Shown here piece by piece: positions 47,301 through 59,294 of a DNA stretch of 64,000 nucleotides. A program made the position numbers and the translations under genes. This DNA comes from Harmonia axyridis (Eukaryota > Arthropoda > Insecta > Coleoptera > Coccinellidae). The number at the start of each line of letters is the position of its first letter. The stretch's first letter is position 1. Location: contig NC_059503.1 of the NCBI RefSeq assembly GCF_914767665.1, forward strand, positions 1 to 64,000, read 5' to 3'. The notes below the pieces were generated by a model, which saw only the letters and a list, made by a program, of their open reading frames with translations, was not told the DNA's origin and did not search any database.

Positions 47301-48958
47301 AGGTGTTTTTTTACCATTGCAAGTAGCCACTTGAGTACTTAGCATTTGTGTTTGAACCTCAAACTGCTGGAGGAGGCTAAAAATATTATAGATTCAATGA
47401 CAAGTAATAAAAAGACAATAACAAATTTTTACAGTCTTATAACAATATCACTATATAAAAATTGTATTTTGGTGTTTACAGATATATTTATTGCTTTATT
47501 TTTAGCTAATATTAAAATTAATATTAATCAATCTGTATCTAAAAAACTTGAGCTGATAAAAAAATCTAAAAGCTTTTTTGAAATGAGCAGATGAAAACAA
47601 TTGAAACCAATTTTTTTTCCATTTTATTGGTCTGTGTAATAAGGGGCATTTAAATATTCGTTAAAGCTTGAGATCGGACACTAATAGATAAAAAAGGTCA
47701 TCGTTATTTTATAACATGAAATGATTTAAGCATAGCATTAATCCTGATAACTTAAAATTATTTCAATCCTAATTTACAAATAAATACCTGTTGGCATATA
47801 ATGCGGGAGGGTTCGGTAGTTCGTTCTCCGATTCACTGGAACTCTCTGTTGTTCTTTGAATAAGAGCATTAACAGCTTGATGGGGAAGTTCCATGTCTGA
47901 ATCTGACATATCTCCCTCAGGTGATCTTTTAATACCATTTTTACTACTGCCACCTTTTTCAAAACTACCAAAAGCATCACAATCTTGTTGATCAGGCAAA
48001 ATGGCAGCCAGATCTTCTTGTCGGATTTCCTGCAGGCTGCAAGATGCTAACATAGCTGCACTGTCATCGCCCTGTTTGGATTCTCCATCAGAACTGCATC
48101 CAGAATAATCACGACCCATAGAAGTCATCTAGAACAGACAGAAAATTTAGGATTGCACCAAAGGGTTACTTAGATCAAAGTGACTATACATACTTTTTTA
48201 CAAACTTTGGATTTAACTTTTCCTTTGGATGTCACCTTGCAAGGGGATTGATCTTTTTTCACCGTTCTCAAGTCAGATTTTTTATCAACTTTACTGAGGG
48301 ATACCAAGGAAACATTTCCTTTGTTAGTAGAATCTTTATTCTTGTCACCTAATTTAGTCTTATTTCTTCCTTGCTTTTCACCATTAGTACTCTGAGATTC
48401 ACTTTCAGATTCGGATGACACCTCTGAACAGGAGTCAATTCTTACAGATCCTTTTTCTGATAACTTATCTTCACAAGGACTACTTTCAGGTTTTCTAACT
48501 GTTGCAATCGTCAAACGTAAACCGTCTGTTTGGGAACTGGTCACTGAAAATTCAGCTGGAGAAGAACTTCGAGATGTAGAATCTGGACTAGAGGATGAAC
48601 TATCTGATTCTGAAGAATCTGACTGGCTTCCAGAATGGGATGCTTCACTGCCCGAGTTCTACAAAATCGAAAGGATATCAAAATATAATTACTTCCAAAT
48701 AAATTATTGTTGATATTTAAAGATGAGAAAATTCACTGGGAATCTTACACTGGATTCAGCATCAGATTCACTATCACTGTCTGAATTCAAAGCTTGACTG
48801 GAAGAATTCGAAGGTTCTACATTAAGATTCGTGCTAAATGCAGTAATGTCAACAGTACTAGGAAGTTCACTCTCTTCTATATCTTCACATGGTTGATGAA
48901 CTACAGATGACCAGCCTGTATATAATTCTGTCTGACTGGTTCCTTCACTACCTTCCAT
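39277..48958 (-). CDS. ash1: Histone H3K36 methyltransferase Ash1 (trithorax group), 12 coding exons
   Basis: Exons on the minus strand are 48958-48749, 48658-48194, 48128-47788, 47376-45132, 44408-43966, 43638-43203, 43116-42481, 42259-42028, 41395-41054, 40686-40482, 40222-39974 and 39673-39277. They sum to 6201 nt, an unbroken frame of 2066 aa (Drosophila Ash1 is ~2200). Order: acidic/Ser-rich N-terminus; a 749-codon basic exon with AT-hook-like RRGRPKK and KVGRPS; AWS (~1330-1380, CTPTQKCGDDCINR); SET (~1381-1490, RFVNHSCEPNC at ~1444 and ELTYDY at ~1480); post-SET CKCGSEVC; another AT hook (GRVGRPRK); bromodomain (~1670-1783); PHD (~1785-1835, CICGMYHDEGLMIQCERC); BAH (~1852-1990, LRQGDTVYVLRDI). 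Ash1 methylates H3K36, partners MRG15 and Nurf55 and opposes Polycomb silencing. The first exon is preceded by a splice acceptor 12 nt upstream of the ATG, so an upstream, probably non-coding exon exists. Confidence 0.95.
39793..39893. mobile_element. ~100-bp foldback MITE in the last ash1 intron
   Basis: AGACCTGTTTCTCTCTTTTT is inverted as AAAAAGAGGGAAACAAGGTC, with a ~55-bp loop. It lies within the 39674-39973 intron. Confidence 0.6.
41430..41960. mobile_element. Foldback repeat in ash1 intron (SET/bromodomain side)
   Basis: CAAAATAAGAAAAAAACATT at 41461 and ATGCTTCCTATTCGAATTAC near 41502 recur inverted as GTAATTCGAAGAGGAAGCAT and CTTATTTTGATGA near 41870-41930. The interior (TGCGATAACGTTCGAACACT ... 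AAAAATCCGATAAATTTTA) matches another copy at 44555-44900 in the same gene. Confidence 0.7.
42481..43638 (-). other. ash1: ash1 AWS-SET-postSET exons, a GC-rich island
   Basis: Two exons (43638-43203 and 43116-42481), split by an 86-bp intron, encode the catalytic module. Base composition is strikingly GC-rich with C/G third positions, unlike the AT-rich flanking exons and introns. The GC bias also leaves a 248-codon open frame on the opposite strand, which is not a gene. The key SET residues (NHSC, ELTYDY) and the post-SET cysteines are intact. Confidence 0.9.
44545..45115. mobile_element. Repeat copies in ash1 intron 4
   Basis: 44555-44900 matches the 41430 repeat (CATCAAAATAAGAAAAAAA, ATGCTTCCTCTTTGAATTAC, AAAAATCCGATAAATTTTA). 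45005-45110 matches the dispersed family with AAAGCGTTTGCGGGCTCATA, ending in CCAATTTAGAAACACC. Both lie in the intron between 44408 and 45132. Confidence 0.65.
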
Positions 48959-51110
48959 TTTTGCAGCGGCCTAAAAACGGGATAGAAAGTAACTTCCCAA
49001 ATAACAGGTGAAAAAAGCTGTTAGCAATTGCCGCCAAATGAAAATAAAAACAAAAACGTCGACATATTTAAACCACATTCATATTCCTATTCAATGTTTT
49101 AATTGATAAAGATGATAATGTTGGTTCCATTTCAAATCATGCAACGAAAATTCCACATCTAAAAAAGTCATTTGAATCTCCAAAACTAATTCATTCGTGA
49201 TCAAACATAAATCAAGATGGCTCCCAAAATGAGCAATAATTATTCATTTGATTCAACAGTTATTATTGTTTCATCATTATCACTAGATGCAATTTATAGA
49301 GTACCTAATCGTCACTAAAAATTCCTCCATTAATTAGAACATTTGTTTCTACTTTGATTATAAATAAAACATTTTAGACAATTTTCATGTGAAAACGTCA
49401 GTCAAGTCAATTGCGCAATAACGGCAATAAATTTCAGGAGTAGGGGTGTCCTACAGAAACTTTATCGTAAATGTATTTCGTTCGCTTTTGAAGCATCAAA
49501 AACTTAATTGTTTAATTGAAATAACAGAATATTATTTCATCATTGAAAGAATTTCACTTAATTGAACTAAAAAAATATGGTAATAGATTCATCAATTTTA
49601 AAAACATTCTACTTATAATGTCATATTGATGTATGACATTTGACACCTAACAATGTCAAGTGTCATTTCTGAATGGTTTATTTTTCCAGTCTAGTGAAAA
49701 ACGAAGAGGTGTGACGTGACGTGATAATAATATCCACAAGTTTTGCAAAAATATTCTCCAATAATCGAAGGGAAAGTTCCAAACATTGTTGTTGTTTATG
49801 CTTTAAAATATGAACTGTCTGATATTGTGCATTACTGGCCTTGATGGATACCTCCTTTATGAATAAATGGCCAACTTATTGTTGACCTTGCTTTATTAAT
49901 TAATTTCCTTTTATTCACCGTATTCAACCTGTGAATTCGGATGAAACTTTCGAATTTATGTCGAGAATTAGCAAAATTAATGTGTATCCTGTGAAGTCGA
50001 TCATGGAATACTCGATTATATATTTTTGAACAACATGAGCAGAGATTATGGAGCCCAATTCGATTTCCTGGTAAGTTGTGAAATAGTACCGATGTTTAAT
50101 CACTTTAAGTAGGCTTAGTTCGTATATCAAATAATTCATCTGTCTTCAGTTTCATGCATAGGTATGGTATGTTGATTGTTGAATTGTAAAATCCAGTTTT
50201 TCAACACAATTTACAAAGATTCATTATATAAAAATAGTATGAATCTGGTGATGAGAGAAACTAAACATAACCCTAACCCTGGCTAAGTAGCTGTAAAGAA
50301 TTATGTGATTGAAGAAAGCCTTTCACTAATCTTACAATTCATATTGATATATTCGGAAATTGTCATCTAAAAGTCAATATTAGGTATGTTAATGAACTTT
50401 CGTTTCCCGTTCATAAGTATTGTCATTTCATCAAATTTATTCATAAGGTATCCATTTGACGGATTTCATATAATTTCCAGTGACCTTTGTTTTAACAAAT
50501 GAATGAGTTTTTCGTTTTTGATACGTTCGGTTTTGTAAAAGTAAACTGATTTTAAATTCAATTTTTAATTTTATGAATCTCAAAACTTATCCTGTGGAAA
50601 TTCAAGGTAGCATAATTTTTTTTCTAGATTCACGATGGTAATTACTTAAATCTTGAACCTAAAAATTTGATATTAAAATTCGTGGTAGGTATAATATCCA
50701 GCTTTTCTTGGAATCTATGGATATTTACATGAAATTTGTTACAATGTTCAGTTGCTACAAAACTACATCCATTCTTTTTGCATTCCTTTTTAATTTTAAA
50801 GGTTAATAAACAGATTGGAAATTTTTCATTTTTCGATTACTTTCGAAAACTTAATGGTCCCAATATATATTCGAAATATTCATTGTAAATTCCTCCCATT
50901 TATAATTTCAGGGTTGCCAAAAATAATTGTGTTTATTATTCTGTCAATCAAAGAATTACCAACAGATACCTACTATATGAAAACCTATTCCGATTCAAAG
51001 TTTTCATAATGTGATATCCTAATTTTGAATGCAAATCTACAGGGTTAGTTACTAAGCTGTGATCAATAAACTAATTATAAATTTTGGCACTCATTCACCC
51101 AATCTGTAAC
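48959..51110. other. ash1 upstream region, no further gene supported
   Basis: A splice acceptor (AG at 48971-48972, minus strand) lies directly upstream of the ash1 ATG, so the ash1 promoter and first exon should lie in this interval. The region around 49620-49740 is a candidate only by position. Remaining open frames are short and featureless. Confidence 0.4.
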
Positions 51111-51116
51111 AATAAT

Positions 51117-51255
51117 TAATTATATAAACTGGTATAATCATTACAAAAAATAGGACTAAAGGAAACACCTCATAACTCGAAAGCTTTTTTTTTGTCAATT
51201 ATCGATAGAATCTCCCATTTTCCTTTGTACCACCAATTTAGGAAATCCCTGTATT
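51117..51255. mobile_element. Dispersed tacagggtgtt-family fragment
   Basis: CTGGTATAATCATTACAAAA and AGGAAACACC ... CCAATTTAGGAAATCCCTGT match the copies near 63725-63880. It is non-coding. Confidence 0.6.
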
Positions 51256-51299
51256 GACGGTAAATATTACTGTAAATATATAAGTTATTAGTAAGAATA

Positions 51300-51730
51300 T
51301 TAAATAGAACACTTGAAGTCGGTGTATCGTTTTAGAGCGTGCAAATCCTGAAGATCCAACATGATTGTATCTAATAGTTTCCCATGATCCACATGCCATC
51401 TAGATTTACGCAAGTAGCAAGCGTTTCATGCCCCAATAGGCGTTTTATGTAGCTACATAGATCGGTTGCACGAAACTGTTTCGTACCGAGCCAGGAAATA
51501 ACGACAAGGTTGCATCATAATGATGGCAATTATTAGATTTGAGCTGTTGCACAAGAGCCAGCCACCGATGCTACCGAGGAACACAACTGGAATTATCTTC
51601 ATGCGCCGATTAATTATTTGTTAAGCAAACGGGGCCAACAAGAAGAATAATGAGTATAGTCAGTCGGTCGATATGTTACCTATTTGGTCTATCCTAGTTT
51701 GCGGTGAGCCGGCCAAAAGCTTCTTTTCAT
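51300..51730. other. Locally GC-richer unique segment of unknown role
   Basis: This ~430-bp stretch has more balanced composition than its surroundings and no obvious repeat structure or long frame. It could be a conserved non-coding element or an eroded exon. Nothing decisive is visible. Confidence 0.25.
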
Positions 51731-51929
51731 GCTCTGAAAAATGCTACCGGGATCTACAGTAGAAAATAACAATATCCTACTATTATCTGTTATCATTGCC
51801 TGTTCGAATAACTTACATTTTAAACCCTGCAACGTGATACGTATTGATTATATTCAGAATGTTTCAGAAATACGAGATTCAACTTTCATAGATGATTTTC
51901 AGTACATTGACCGAAAATTCACATGAAAA

Positions 51930-52095
51930 TACAAGGTGTTTCTAAATTGTATGTACAACAGAAAATGACAGATTCCTCGGATCCTTTCAAGAAAAAAGGG
52001 CCTATAAACATGTGGCGCAAAACCGTTTTCCTTAAAAGTACCCAAGGAAACTCTCAATTTCCTTTTTACCTCCAATTTAGGAACATACTGTATGT
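51930..52095. mobile_element. Dispersed tacagggtgtt-family copy
   Basis: AAGGTGTTTCTAAATTG at 51935 and CCTCCAATTTAGGAACATAC at ~52069 are inverted ends around ACAGATTCCTCGGATCCTTT and GGGCCTATAAACATGTG. Confidence 0.65.
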
Positions 52096-52916
52096 TTGGA
52101 ACAGTTTCATTAACGAGATACGAGGTATTGGAAATTCCAGAAAAACTTCATACTGAAATACAATTTCTTGAGTTCGAATAATATTTTTCGTAAAAGATAA
52201 AAAAAAATCTGACCATTGGGAGGTGGTTTTTTTTTTGTTTAGATTCATTTATATATCATTTCACTTGAGACATTGAAAATATTGAAACCTTGTGCAAAAT
52301 CATTTCATTTGGAAGATTAAGGCGATGTTGAAAAAAATTCTATAGACTTAAGTTTTCCGAAAAAGAAGATTTATTATCTCAAAAAATAATTTTACCTGGA
52401 ACAAGTTCAGAGTAGTAAATAAGAAATCGTCGGATTGGTGATCTATGTTGAAAGGGTGTGTGGCGTGCCTTTTCGCAATGTGCGTGTCTCGTTTTATGTA
52501 AAAATGTGGGCGCATCATGCAGAAGCAGTGAGGTGAGGGCATCGCCGCTTGTCACAGACACCGTCCGTTGAACTGGGTCAACGGTGACGGCACAGCCTTC
52601 GCTATATCGACTCGATATTTACGATTTCATCGTGAACATGCACAAATCCACTCTATTCATTTCGGATAGGACCAAATATGAATTCTATAGGGTAATATGG
52701 AAGGAAATATTTAGTCAGTACGTTTCGGAGTCTTCTTAACTTATTATTACACTATTCCTATTCTGTTCCTTTTTATGGCTCTCATTTGTGATAAGAAACT
52801 TTCATAACTATATTCTAACTTTGATGTTTCCCAACCCTTCTCCTCCTTTAATCGCGATAGTGGAATGTTTTACACACCATTTATGTGTCAAATGTCATAC
52901 CGATATATAATTTTAG

Positions 52917-53428
52917 TGAGATGTCTAAAAACATGGTGAATCCACTATTCCACTCGTCAAATTTTGAATGCAATGACATTCGATCAAATTGAAAATATTA
53001 GTTTTAGTTCGTGGCGGCGCCGCAATGTCATATTTGTCATTTCCATCTTTTTTCCGTTGTTTTTGATTGGATACATTAATTAAAACCCGATACTGACCAA
53101 TCCAAAGCGATGTGTAACCGAGTATGATCGTGCAAATTCGTGAAACAAAACACGAACTGAAATGAATTCAAATATTTGTAATAGATAGAGAGAGAGAGAA
53201 TTTATAGGTATTTCAATTACAAGAATTGCTTCCATAGATCATAACTACATATAATGAAAGATATACATATGGGTACATAATGGCACAAAACTCGTAAATA
53301 ATAAATAACAAGAATCTTAATTTGTTGATAGCGCTACCTACAGTTGACATAACAAAGCTTAACTAATACTCTCAAAATTGGCAAAACAAAAGTTAATCAG
53401 TTCATACACCTGGTTTTTAGACATCTTA
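52917..53428 (-). mobile_element. hAT-like MITE, copy 2
   Basis: Inverted relative to copy 1. It begins TGAGATGTCTAAAAACATGG and ends TGGTTTTTAGACATCTTA, ~512 bp. It contains the GGCGGCGCCGCAATGTCATA box and a GAGAGAGAGA tract. No coding capacity. Confidence 0.85.
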
Positions 53429-53570
53429 GACTTACGACCTTATAGGAAGTCAAGATGGCCGACATTGACACTTCTAAATGAAATCAATGTTAATATTTTA
53501 GGTGTTTTGAATATTATCATGTTGGAAAATGCGTGAAATATCAATAATATTAGCCACTGGGCTAATTGTA

Positions 53571-55230
53571 TACAGGGTGTCCGGGGAATAACTGTACATA
53601 CTCTTACCAGAGATAGAGTTGGACGAGCTGATTACTGATTGACTGTAAAAAATTAATTTCTGGATTTCCCTAGAAAGATACAGGGTGATTTTCCAACTTC
53701 ATGGAAATACTTAGACCATCATAAAATCCAAACTTATTGACGAATAGTATTGAAACTTGGGAGATTATTGGTACATGCTAAGGTCGAGTCAGAACGATAT
53801 CAATTATTTCATTATTCCAGGGCCGGACTCATTAATCTTCATTTAATGTGTTCAGGGTAAAAAAAACACTTTGTATTTCGAATTACAAATAATTGATTCG
53901 CTTTTTAGAAAGCAGCTAAATTATGCTTCAATTTGCGGTATCGCTTAAAGTTGTCACATCAACAATTATTTTTTTATGAATTTTTGAATTTGGATAAAGT
54001 TCGAAAATTTTAATTTATTTACCTGAACAGGATTTGTCATCTTGCGGAGTTCGAAAATAAATAATAGATTTTCTTAAAAAGTCACTGAAGGTGAGGAAGA
54101 CTATAATAATTTATTGATATACTGGGTGACCACCCCAGAAGTACTCTGAGAAAGAGGAGATATGATTTTCAGTTTGGGAGAATGTTACAAAATATCTTAC
54201 TAGATTCAAAGATTCAAGATCAAAAATGCACAGAAATAAAATTTCCTACAAGATAAAATATGAATTCATTTTGGTTTGGAAGTGAGAAGTTACCTCGACA
54301 GTACCTATCCAAATAGGTGGATAGGTCGAGGAGGACCTATTCCATGGCCTCCTCGATCTCCAGATTTCAACCCGCTAGATTATTTTTTATGGGGAAAATT
54401 GAAGGATATGGTATATTCTGAAGAAATCCAGTCAAGAGAACAACTGATGAACAGAATTATCAACAGTTGCGATATTTTAAGAAATAATGGCGATATGATT
54501 TGCAAGGCTGCATCCAATTTGAACATTCGGCAAGAGAAATGTATATAAGCTAATGGTTTTCATTTCGAACCACTTCTGAAATAACGTTGACTCTGCAATT
54601 CATTCGTTCCTATTTTCGTTTTTATTCTTCACTCTCACTCTTCAATGTATTTTAGTTTGTTTCATTTGTTATTGTTTCGTTATCGAATGTGCTTATTAAA
54701 GCTCTGAACTTTTTTGAAAATTTTCTACTAATACTTTCGCATTTTATATTCAAACATGAGATTTTCAGTTCTCTTCATGGTGAAAAATTCAATTTTTCGA
54801 ACTTTATCCAAATTCAAAAATTCATAAAAAAATAATTGTTGATGTGACAACTTTAAGCGATACCGCAAATTGAAGCATAATTTAGCTTCTTTCTAAAAAG
54901 CGAATCAATTATTTGTAATTCGAAATACAAAGTGTTTTTTTTACCCTGAACACTTTAAATGAAGATTAATGAGTCCGGCCCTGGAATAATGAAATAATTG
55001 ATATCGTTCTGACTCGACCTAAGCATGTACCAATAATCTCCCAAGTTTCAATACTATTCGTCAATAAGTTTGGATTTTATGATGGTCTAAGTATTTCCAT
55101 GAAGTTGGAAAATCACCCTGTATCTTTCTAGGGAAATCCAGAAAGAAATTTTTTACAGTCAATCAGTAATCAGCTAGTCCAACTCTATCTCTGGTAAGAG
55201 TATGTACAGTTATTCCCCGGACACCCTGTA
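53571..55230. mobile_element. 1660-bp mariner-type element with ~440-bp terminal inverted repeats
   Basis: The left end TACAGGGTGTCCGGGGAATA (53571) is mirrored at the right as TATTCCCCGGACACCCTGTA (ending 55230). A TA dinucleotide lies outside each end (53569-53570 and 55231-55232), the Tc1/mariner target duplication. The arms match nearly base for base for about 440 bp, from 53571 to ~54015 and from ~54786 to 55230. The interior holds a transposase relic at 54276-54548. Confidence 0.88.
54276..54548 (+). pseudogene. Mariner/Tc1-type transposase C-terminal relic
   Basis: A ~90-codon open stretch contains RWIGRGGPIPWPPRSPDFNP followed by LDYFLWGKLKDMVY. This is the last catalytic Asp region of DD(E/D) IS630-Tc1-mariner transposases. 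The N-terminal DNA-binding part and the first two catalytic residues are absent, and the frame has no proper start. The element would need a transposase supplied from elsewhere to move. Confidence 0.85.
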
Positions 55231-55598
55231 TAAGAGGAATTAAATTATGTGAACTTGGTGTACCTTTTGTTTTGGACTATCTAGACGCAATCATGGTTTG
55301 TTGACTTCGGATTCGTAATTTGTACCTCAAAATTGGTAAGTCTGCAAACTTAATTTCGTTCAGAGTGTCATGTTTTAAAGTAAATAATTACCCTGTAGTC
55401 TCCAGTTATTCATTTATTTATTATTATTGTAACTTGGTCGTTACAGCTCTGTAAGCCTCCCAGGAACTGACCAAATTGAACTTTTGTTATTAATCCTAAC
55501 TATTCGTGAAAACCCAAGGGGCTGTTAAAACTGTTGATGAAGCGGACGAAAAACTCAGGAGCAAGCATTATTTTACTTTCCCATATCCAGTCAATTAT

Positions 55599-55925
55599 GA
55601 CCAATCAAAAGCGACGTGTAACCGAGTATGATCGTGCAAAGTCGTGAAACAAAACACGAAAAGTTTACTGGAATGAATTCAAATATTTGTAATAGAGAGA
55701 GTTTATTGGTATTTCAATTACAAGAATTACTTCCATAGATCTTAACTATAATAAAAGATATACATATACATAATGACACAAAACTCGTTAGTAAATAATA
55801 AATAACAAGAATCTTAATTTGTTGATAGAGCTACCTACAGTTGACATAACGAAGCTTAATTAATATTCTCAAAATTGGCAAAACAAAAGCTAATCAGTTC
55901 ATACGCCTGGTTTTTAGACATCTTA
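55599..55925 (-). mobile_element. hAT-like MITE, copy 3 (truncated)
   Basis: It matches copies 2 and 5 from GACCAATCAAAAGCGACGTG to the terminal GTTTTTAGACATCTTA. The other end, including the GCGGCGCCGC box, is missing. Confidence 0.8.
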
Positions 55926-56766
55926 AATTTTAGTGTCCTTCTATGTTCCCTGATTTTATTGTTACATGTCAAATTGACAGATGATTCATTATTTGTGAAA
56001 GTAAATAATTAATATTCATATTATCCACCTAAAGTCCTATTTTTCTTTTGGTTGAATTATTTATATGTATAACTCAATTTTTCTATGCCTTTTACGTTGA
56101 TAAAAAAAGTCAGCAAGGTCGAAAAACCAATTTTTCAGATCGAACTTCTCAGAAAGAACATAAATGTGGCCTTTCGAAATTTTATTTTCCTGTTAATTAA
56201 CCAATTTAACCGGCCATTCGAACATTATCGTGTTAACAAAACTTTTGTCCACGGAATTTTCAGTTGCATATAAAGCCATTTCGAAAACGGAAGGTCACCT
56301 ACTTTGCAGTTAGTAAACTCTGTTATTGAAATGCAATTTTTTCGATTTCCTGCAATATTTCCACAGGCAATTAATCATCTAAATTATTCGTGAAGTCGTA
56401 ATATCTAGAATGAGGAACAGATAAGAATAATAATTGTCCCAAATTGTCGGCCAGTTCAGAATTCAGATCCTTGCTAGATGAAATCACGTTCTACGTTGTA
56501 AACAACGCTATTAGAATCGACCTGGCTACATATCCTTCGTATACCCGCATATTCACACAATTTTGTTTGCTCAAATGTTACAATGAAATCGAGTCTACAT
56601 CCGTTTCCGTCCATTTCAAAACAGGTATACCTACATTAATTACGAGAAGCGTGTATTGTGGAAATGCTCACGAAGCGTTCAATTGAAAACGGTCCGGTCT
56701 GGCCAATTTGACGTTTTCACCAATAATTACCGCCAAAACGTGGGTTTCCATGGAAATCTTCGACAA
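55926..56766. other. Interval without supported genes
   Basis: AT-rich sequence with short open frames at 56085-56273 and 56444-56686 that I do not recognise. No splice-consistent gene was found. Confidence 0.4.
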
Positions 56767-56774
56767 GTCGGAAC

Positions 56775-57310
56775 TAAGATGTCTAGAAACCAGGTGTATG
56801 AACTGATTAGCTTTTGTTTTGCCAATTTTGAGAATATTAGTCTTAACTAATATTCTCAAAATTGGCAAAACAAAAGCTAATCAGTTCATACACCTTCTTG
56901 GTTATGTCAACTGTAGGTATCGCTATCAACAAATTAAGATTCTTGTTATTTATTATTTACGAGGTTTGTGCCATTATGTACCTATATCTTTCATTATAGT
57001 TATGATCTATGGAAGTAATTCTTGTAATTGAAATACCAATAAACTCTCTCTCTCTCTCTCTATTACAAATATTTGAATTCATTCCAGTAAACGTTTCGTG
57101 TTTTGTTTCACGACTTTACACGATCATACTCGATTACACATCGCTTTTGATTGGTCAGTATCGGGTTTTAATTAATGTATCCAATCAAAATCAACGGAAA
57201 TGACAAGTATGACATTGCGGCGCCGCCACGAACTAAAACTAATATTTTCAATTTGGTCGAATGTCATTGCATTCAAAATTTGACGAGTGCATTCACCATG
57301 TTTTTAGACA
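56775..57310 (+). mobile_element. hAT-like MITE, copy 4, with internal inverted duplication
   Basis: It starts TAAGATGTCTAGAAACCAGG and ends at TTTTTAGACA, with the last bases of the right TIR missing. It is flanked by the 8-bp direct repeat GTCGGAAC (56767-56774 and 57311-57318). Near its left end 49 bp (56793-56841) are repeated in perfect inverted orientation at 56846-56894, forming a hairpin with a 4-nt loop. A CT microsatellite sits at about 57046-57061. Confidence 0.9.
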
Positions 57311-57324
57311 GTCGGAACTATACA

Positions 57325-57900
57325 GGATATTCTTGAATTGGAGCTACAAAGGAAAATGAGAGATTCCTTGGTTAATATTAAGAAAGAAGCCCTATAATCA
57401 TGTACCCGCAAACGCTTTGTTTTCAAGATACAGTGTGTTCCTTGTGGTCCTACTTTTTGTGATGATTATACTAGTTTATCGAATCTTCTCCACAGATTGG
57501 GTAAACAAGTACCAAAACTTATAATTAATTTATTCATCACAGCTTACTAACTTGATTTTCCTGAAGATTATACTTACTTGAAAATTTTTTCTTGAAATCG
57601 GTAGCAAATACGACGAAATTACAACAAACCACAAAGTGTAGTATTGGACCAAAATTTCTTTTTACGTTTTTCTAAACTACCAGTGGTCCACCAAAAAAAG
57701 TTCTGGAGGAAAGAAAAAATTCCACCCTGTAAATTTGCATTCAAATATAATATATCACTTGAGGAAATGTTCAAATTGGAATATATGTATATGCCAAATT
57801 TAAGTTGAACCTCTTGTGAAGGGAAGGTATGAAAATAAAATCAGTGTCATATTTGTACCTTCAATTTAGATGATCAGAGAAATATCTATGATGTATTTTA
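57325..57900. mobile_element. Dispersed tacagggtgtt-family element, long copy
   Basis: It contains GATGATTATACTAGTTTATC, GGTAGCAAATACGACGAAAT and CTAAACTACCAGTGGTCCA, in the same order as the copy at 59755-60360. Ends resemble the short copies (ATACAGGATATTCTTGAATT; CCTTCAATTTAGATGATC). Short open frames inside are not conserved. Confidence 0.7.
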
Positions 57901-58990
57901 CATGTGCATAGAATATATTTTCTCTAATTCTGTGGTTATTCCGTTCATTCTTCCACATCTTGTAGAACAAAATCGTGCGAGAATATATCAGAAACGCACA
58001 GTTTTCATGGTCATATTTTATTATTCTATGTTGGTTATCCGAACTTTCCGCCACGGATTTATCTGTCAATTCATCAATTTGCCTTAAAGAAATCAGTTCT
58101 GCCAACCAACATTTTTCAATGCAAAAATCACTAAAATATATTTATGGAAATATTTCATTAATTTCAATGAAAATGCAATGAATTAGAGAAAATAATGTAT
58201 AATACTCGTACAGAAGGCTCATTCTACCACTCGTTCATTCCAAAACTCGCCACTTCGTGGCTCGTTTTTGAATTTTGAACTCGTGGAAGAATATCAATGC
58301 CTTCTGCACTTGTATTATAAATAACTATTATGCATCTTAGCCCTTTCTCGAGTGGAAAGTGAATGCAGGCGAATTATGTATGTAGATTATAAATATAAGA
58401 GAATTTAACGACGAAGAAAGTTTAATTTTCCTACATGAGAAGAAAGTTCATCAGAGCCAATTCTGAATAGGTTTTGATTAGCCAGATCCGATTTATTTGC
58501 GACACTATTATTATCCGAGTCAATTATCTTAGAAAGGTGTGAGATGAGATAGAATAGAACTGCAATTAGTTATTGTAGATGCTGATATGTACTATTTCAT
58601 TATAGACTTCGAGTGCTGGACTATTGAAACCTTCTGTTCAATAAGCGCTGCTATTCGACTCTAAAAATAACTTCGTTCAACTGCTATCGTTGTGGTAGTT
58701 TGTTTTCTGTTAACAATAATCGAATAATTGATTTCTATTCATCATTTTGCTTAAACACTTAAGTCTTTTCTTGGTGGCTCTCAGATCCCCTCACTAGACA
58801 ACGAATTTGGGACACCCGATACAAAAATCGGTTTCCATTTTGCGTGGATTTCCCCACGTCGATAAAACAACCCACGAATTTAAAAAAGACAAAAAAGAAG
58901 CCATGAAGACTAGTTTTGTTAGGATTTTGGAACCCCGAGCACTATCACAGAACAATAGCGAACATAGACCCCAAATTGCATTTCGATCTG
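57901..58990. other. Interval without supported genes
   Basis: An imperfect inverted repeat lies at about 58200-58325 (GTACAGAAGGC ... GCCTTCTGCAC) and may be another small foldback element. No coding feature is supported. Confidence 0.4.
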
Positions 58991-58999
58991 AATGAAATC

Positions 59000-59294
59000 G
59001 GTGGAAAAGGACGTCTAGTAACGTAGGTGAGCCTGTACGTACGTCAGTCGTAGCGTAGCGTAGAACAGTTGACGTTCGCGATGTGCAGCAGGAGACGGTA
59101 GTGCGACGGCCAACTCGTCTAGTGGCGAAACTAGTTTAACGAGTGCAATAAATCGGCATGATACATTTTCTTCTTATCGGTGATTTCTGCCGACGTTTGT
59201 GCTTTGTGACGTGCAGTTCCACAAGGATTAAGCTCGTCCTCCATGCTCTATCAGGATTTCACGTCGTCGAAGAGAAAAGTTGATGCGTAATGAG
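59000..59294 (+). promoter_or_regulatory. Candidate promoter and first exon (CpG-rich)
   Basis: The segment is clearly richer in GC and CpG than its flanks. It contains TCAGTC at 59044-59049, the arthropod initiator-like motif, and a possible donor GAG|GTTAGC at 59294. It could be the untranslated first exon of a gene extending beyond the right edge. No coding frame proves this. Confidence 0.3.

Noticed and set aside
54276..54548. Transposase frame as a functional gene
   Set aside because: Only the C-terminal catalytic region remains, with no start codon or DNA-binding domain. It is called a relic.
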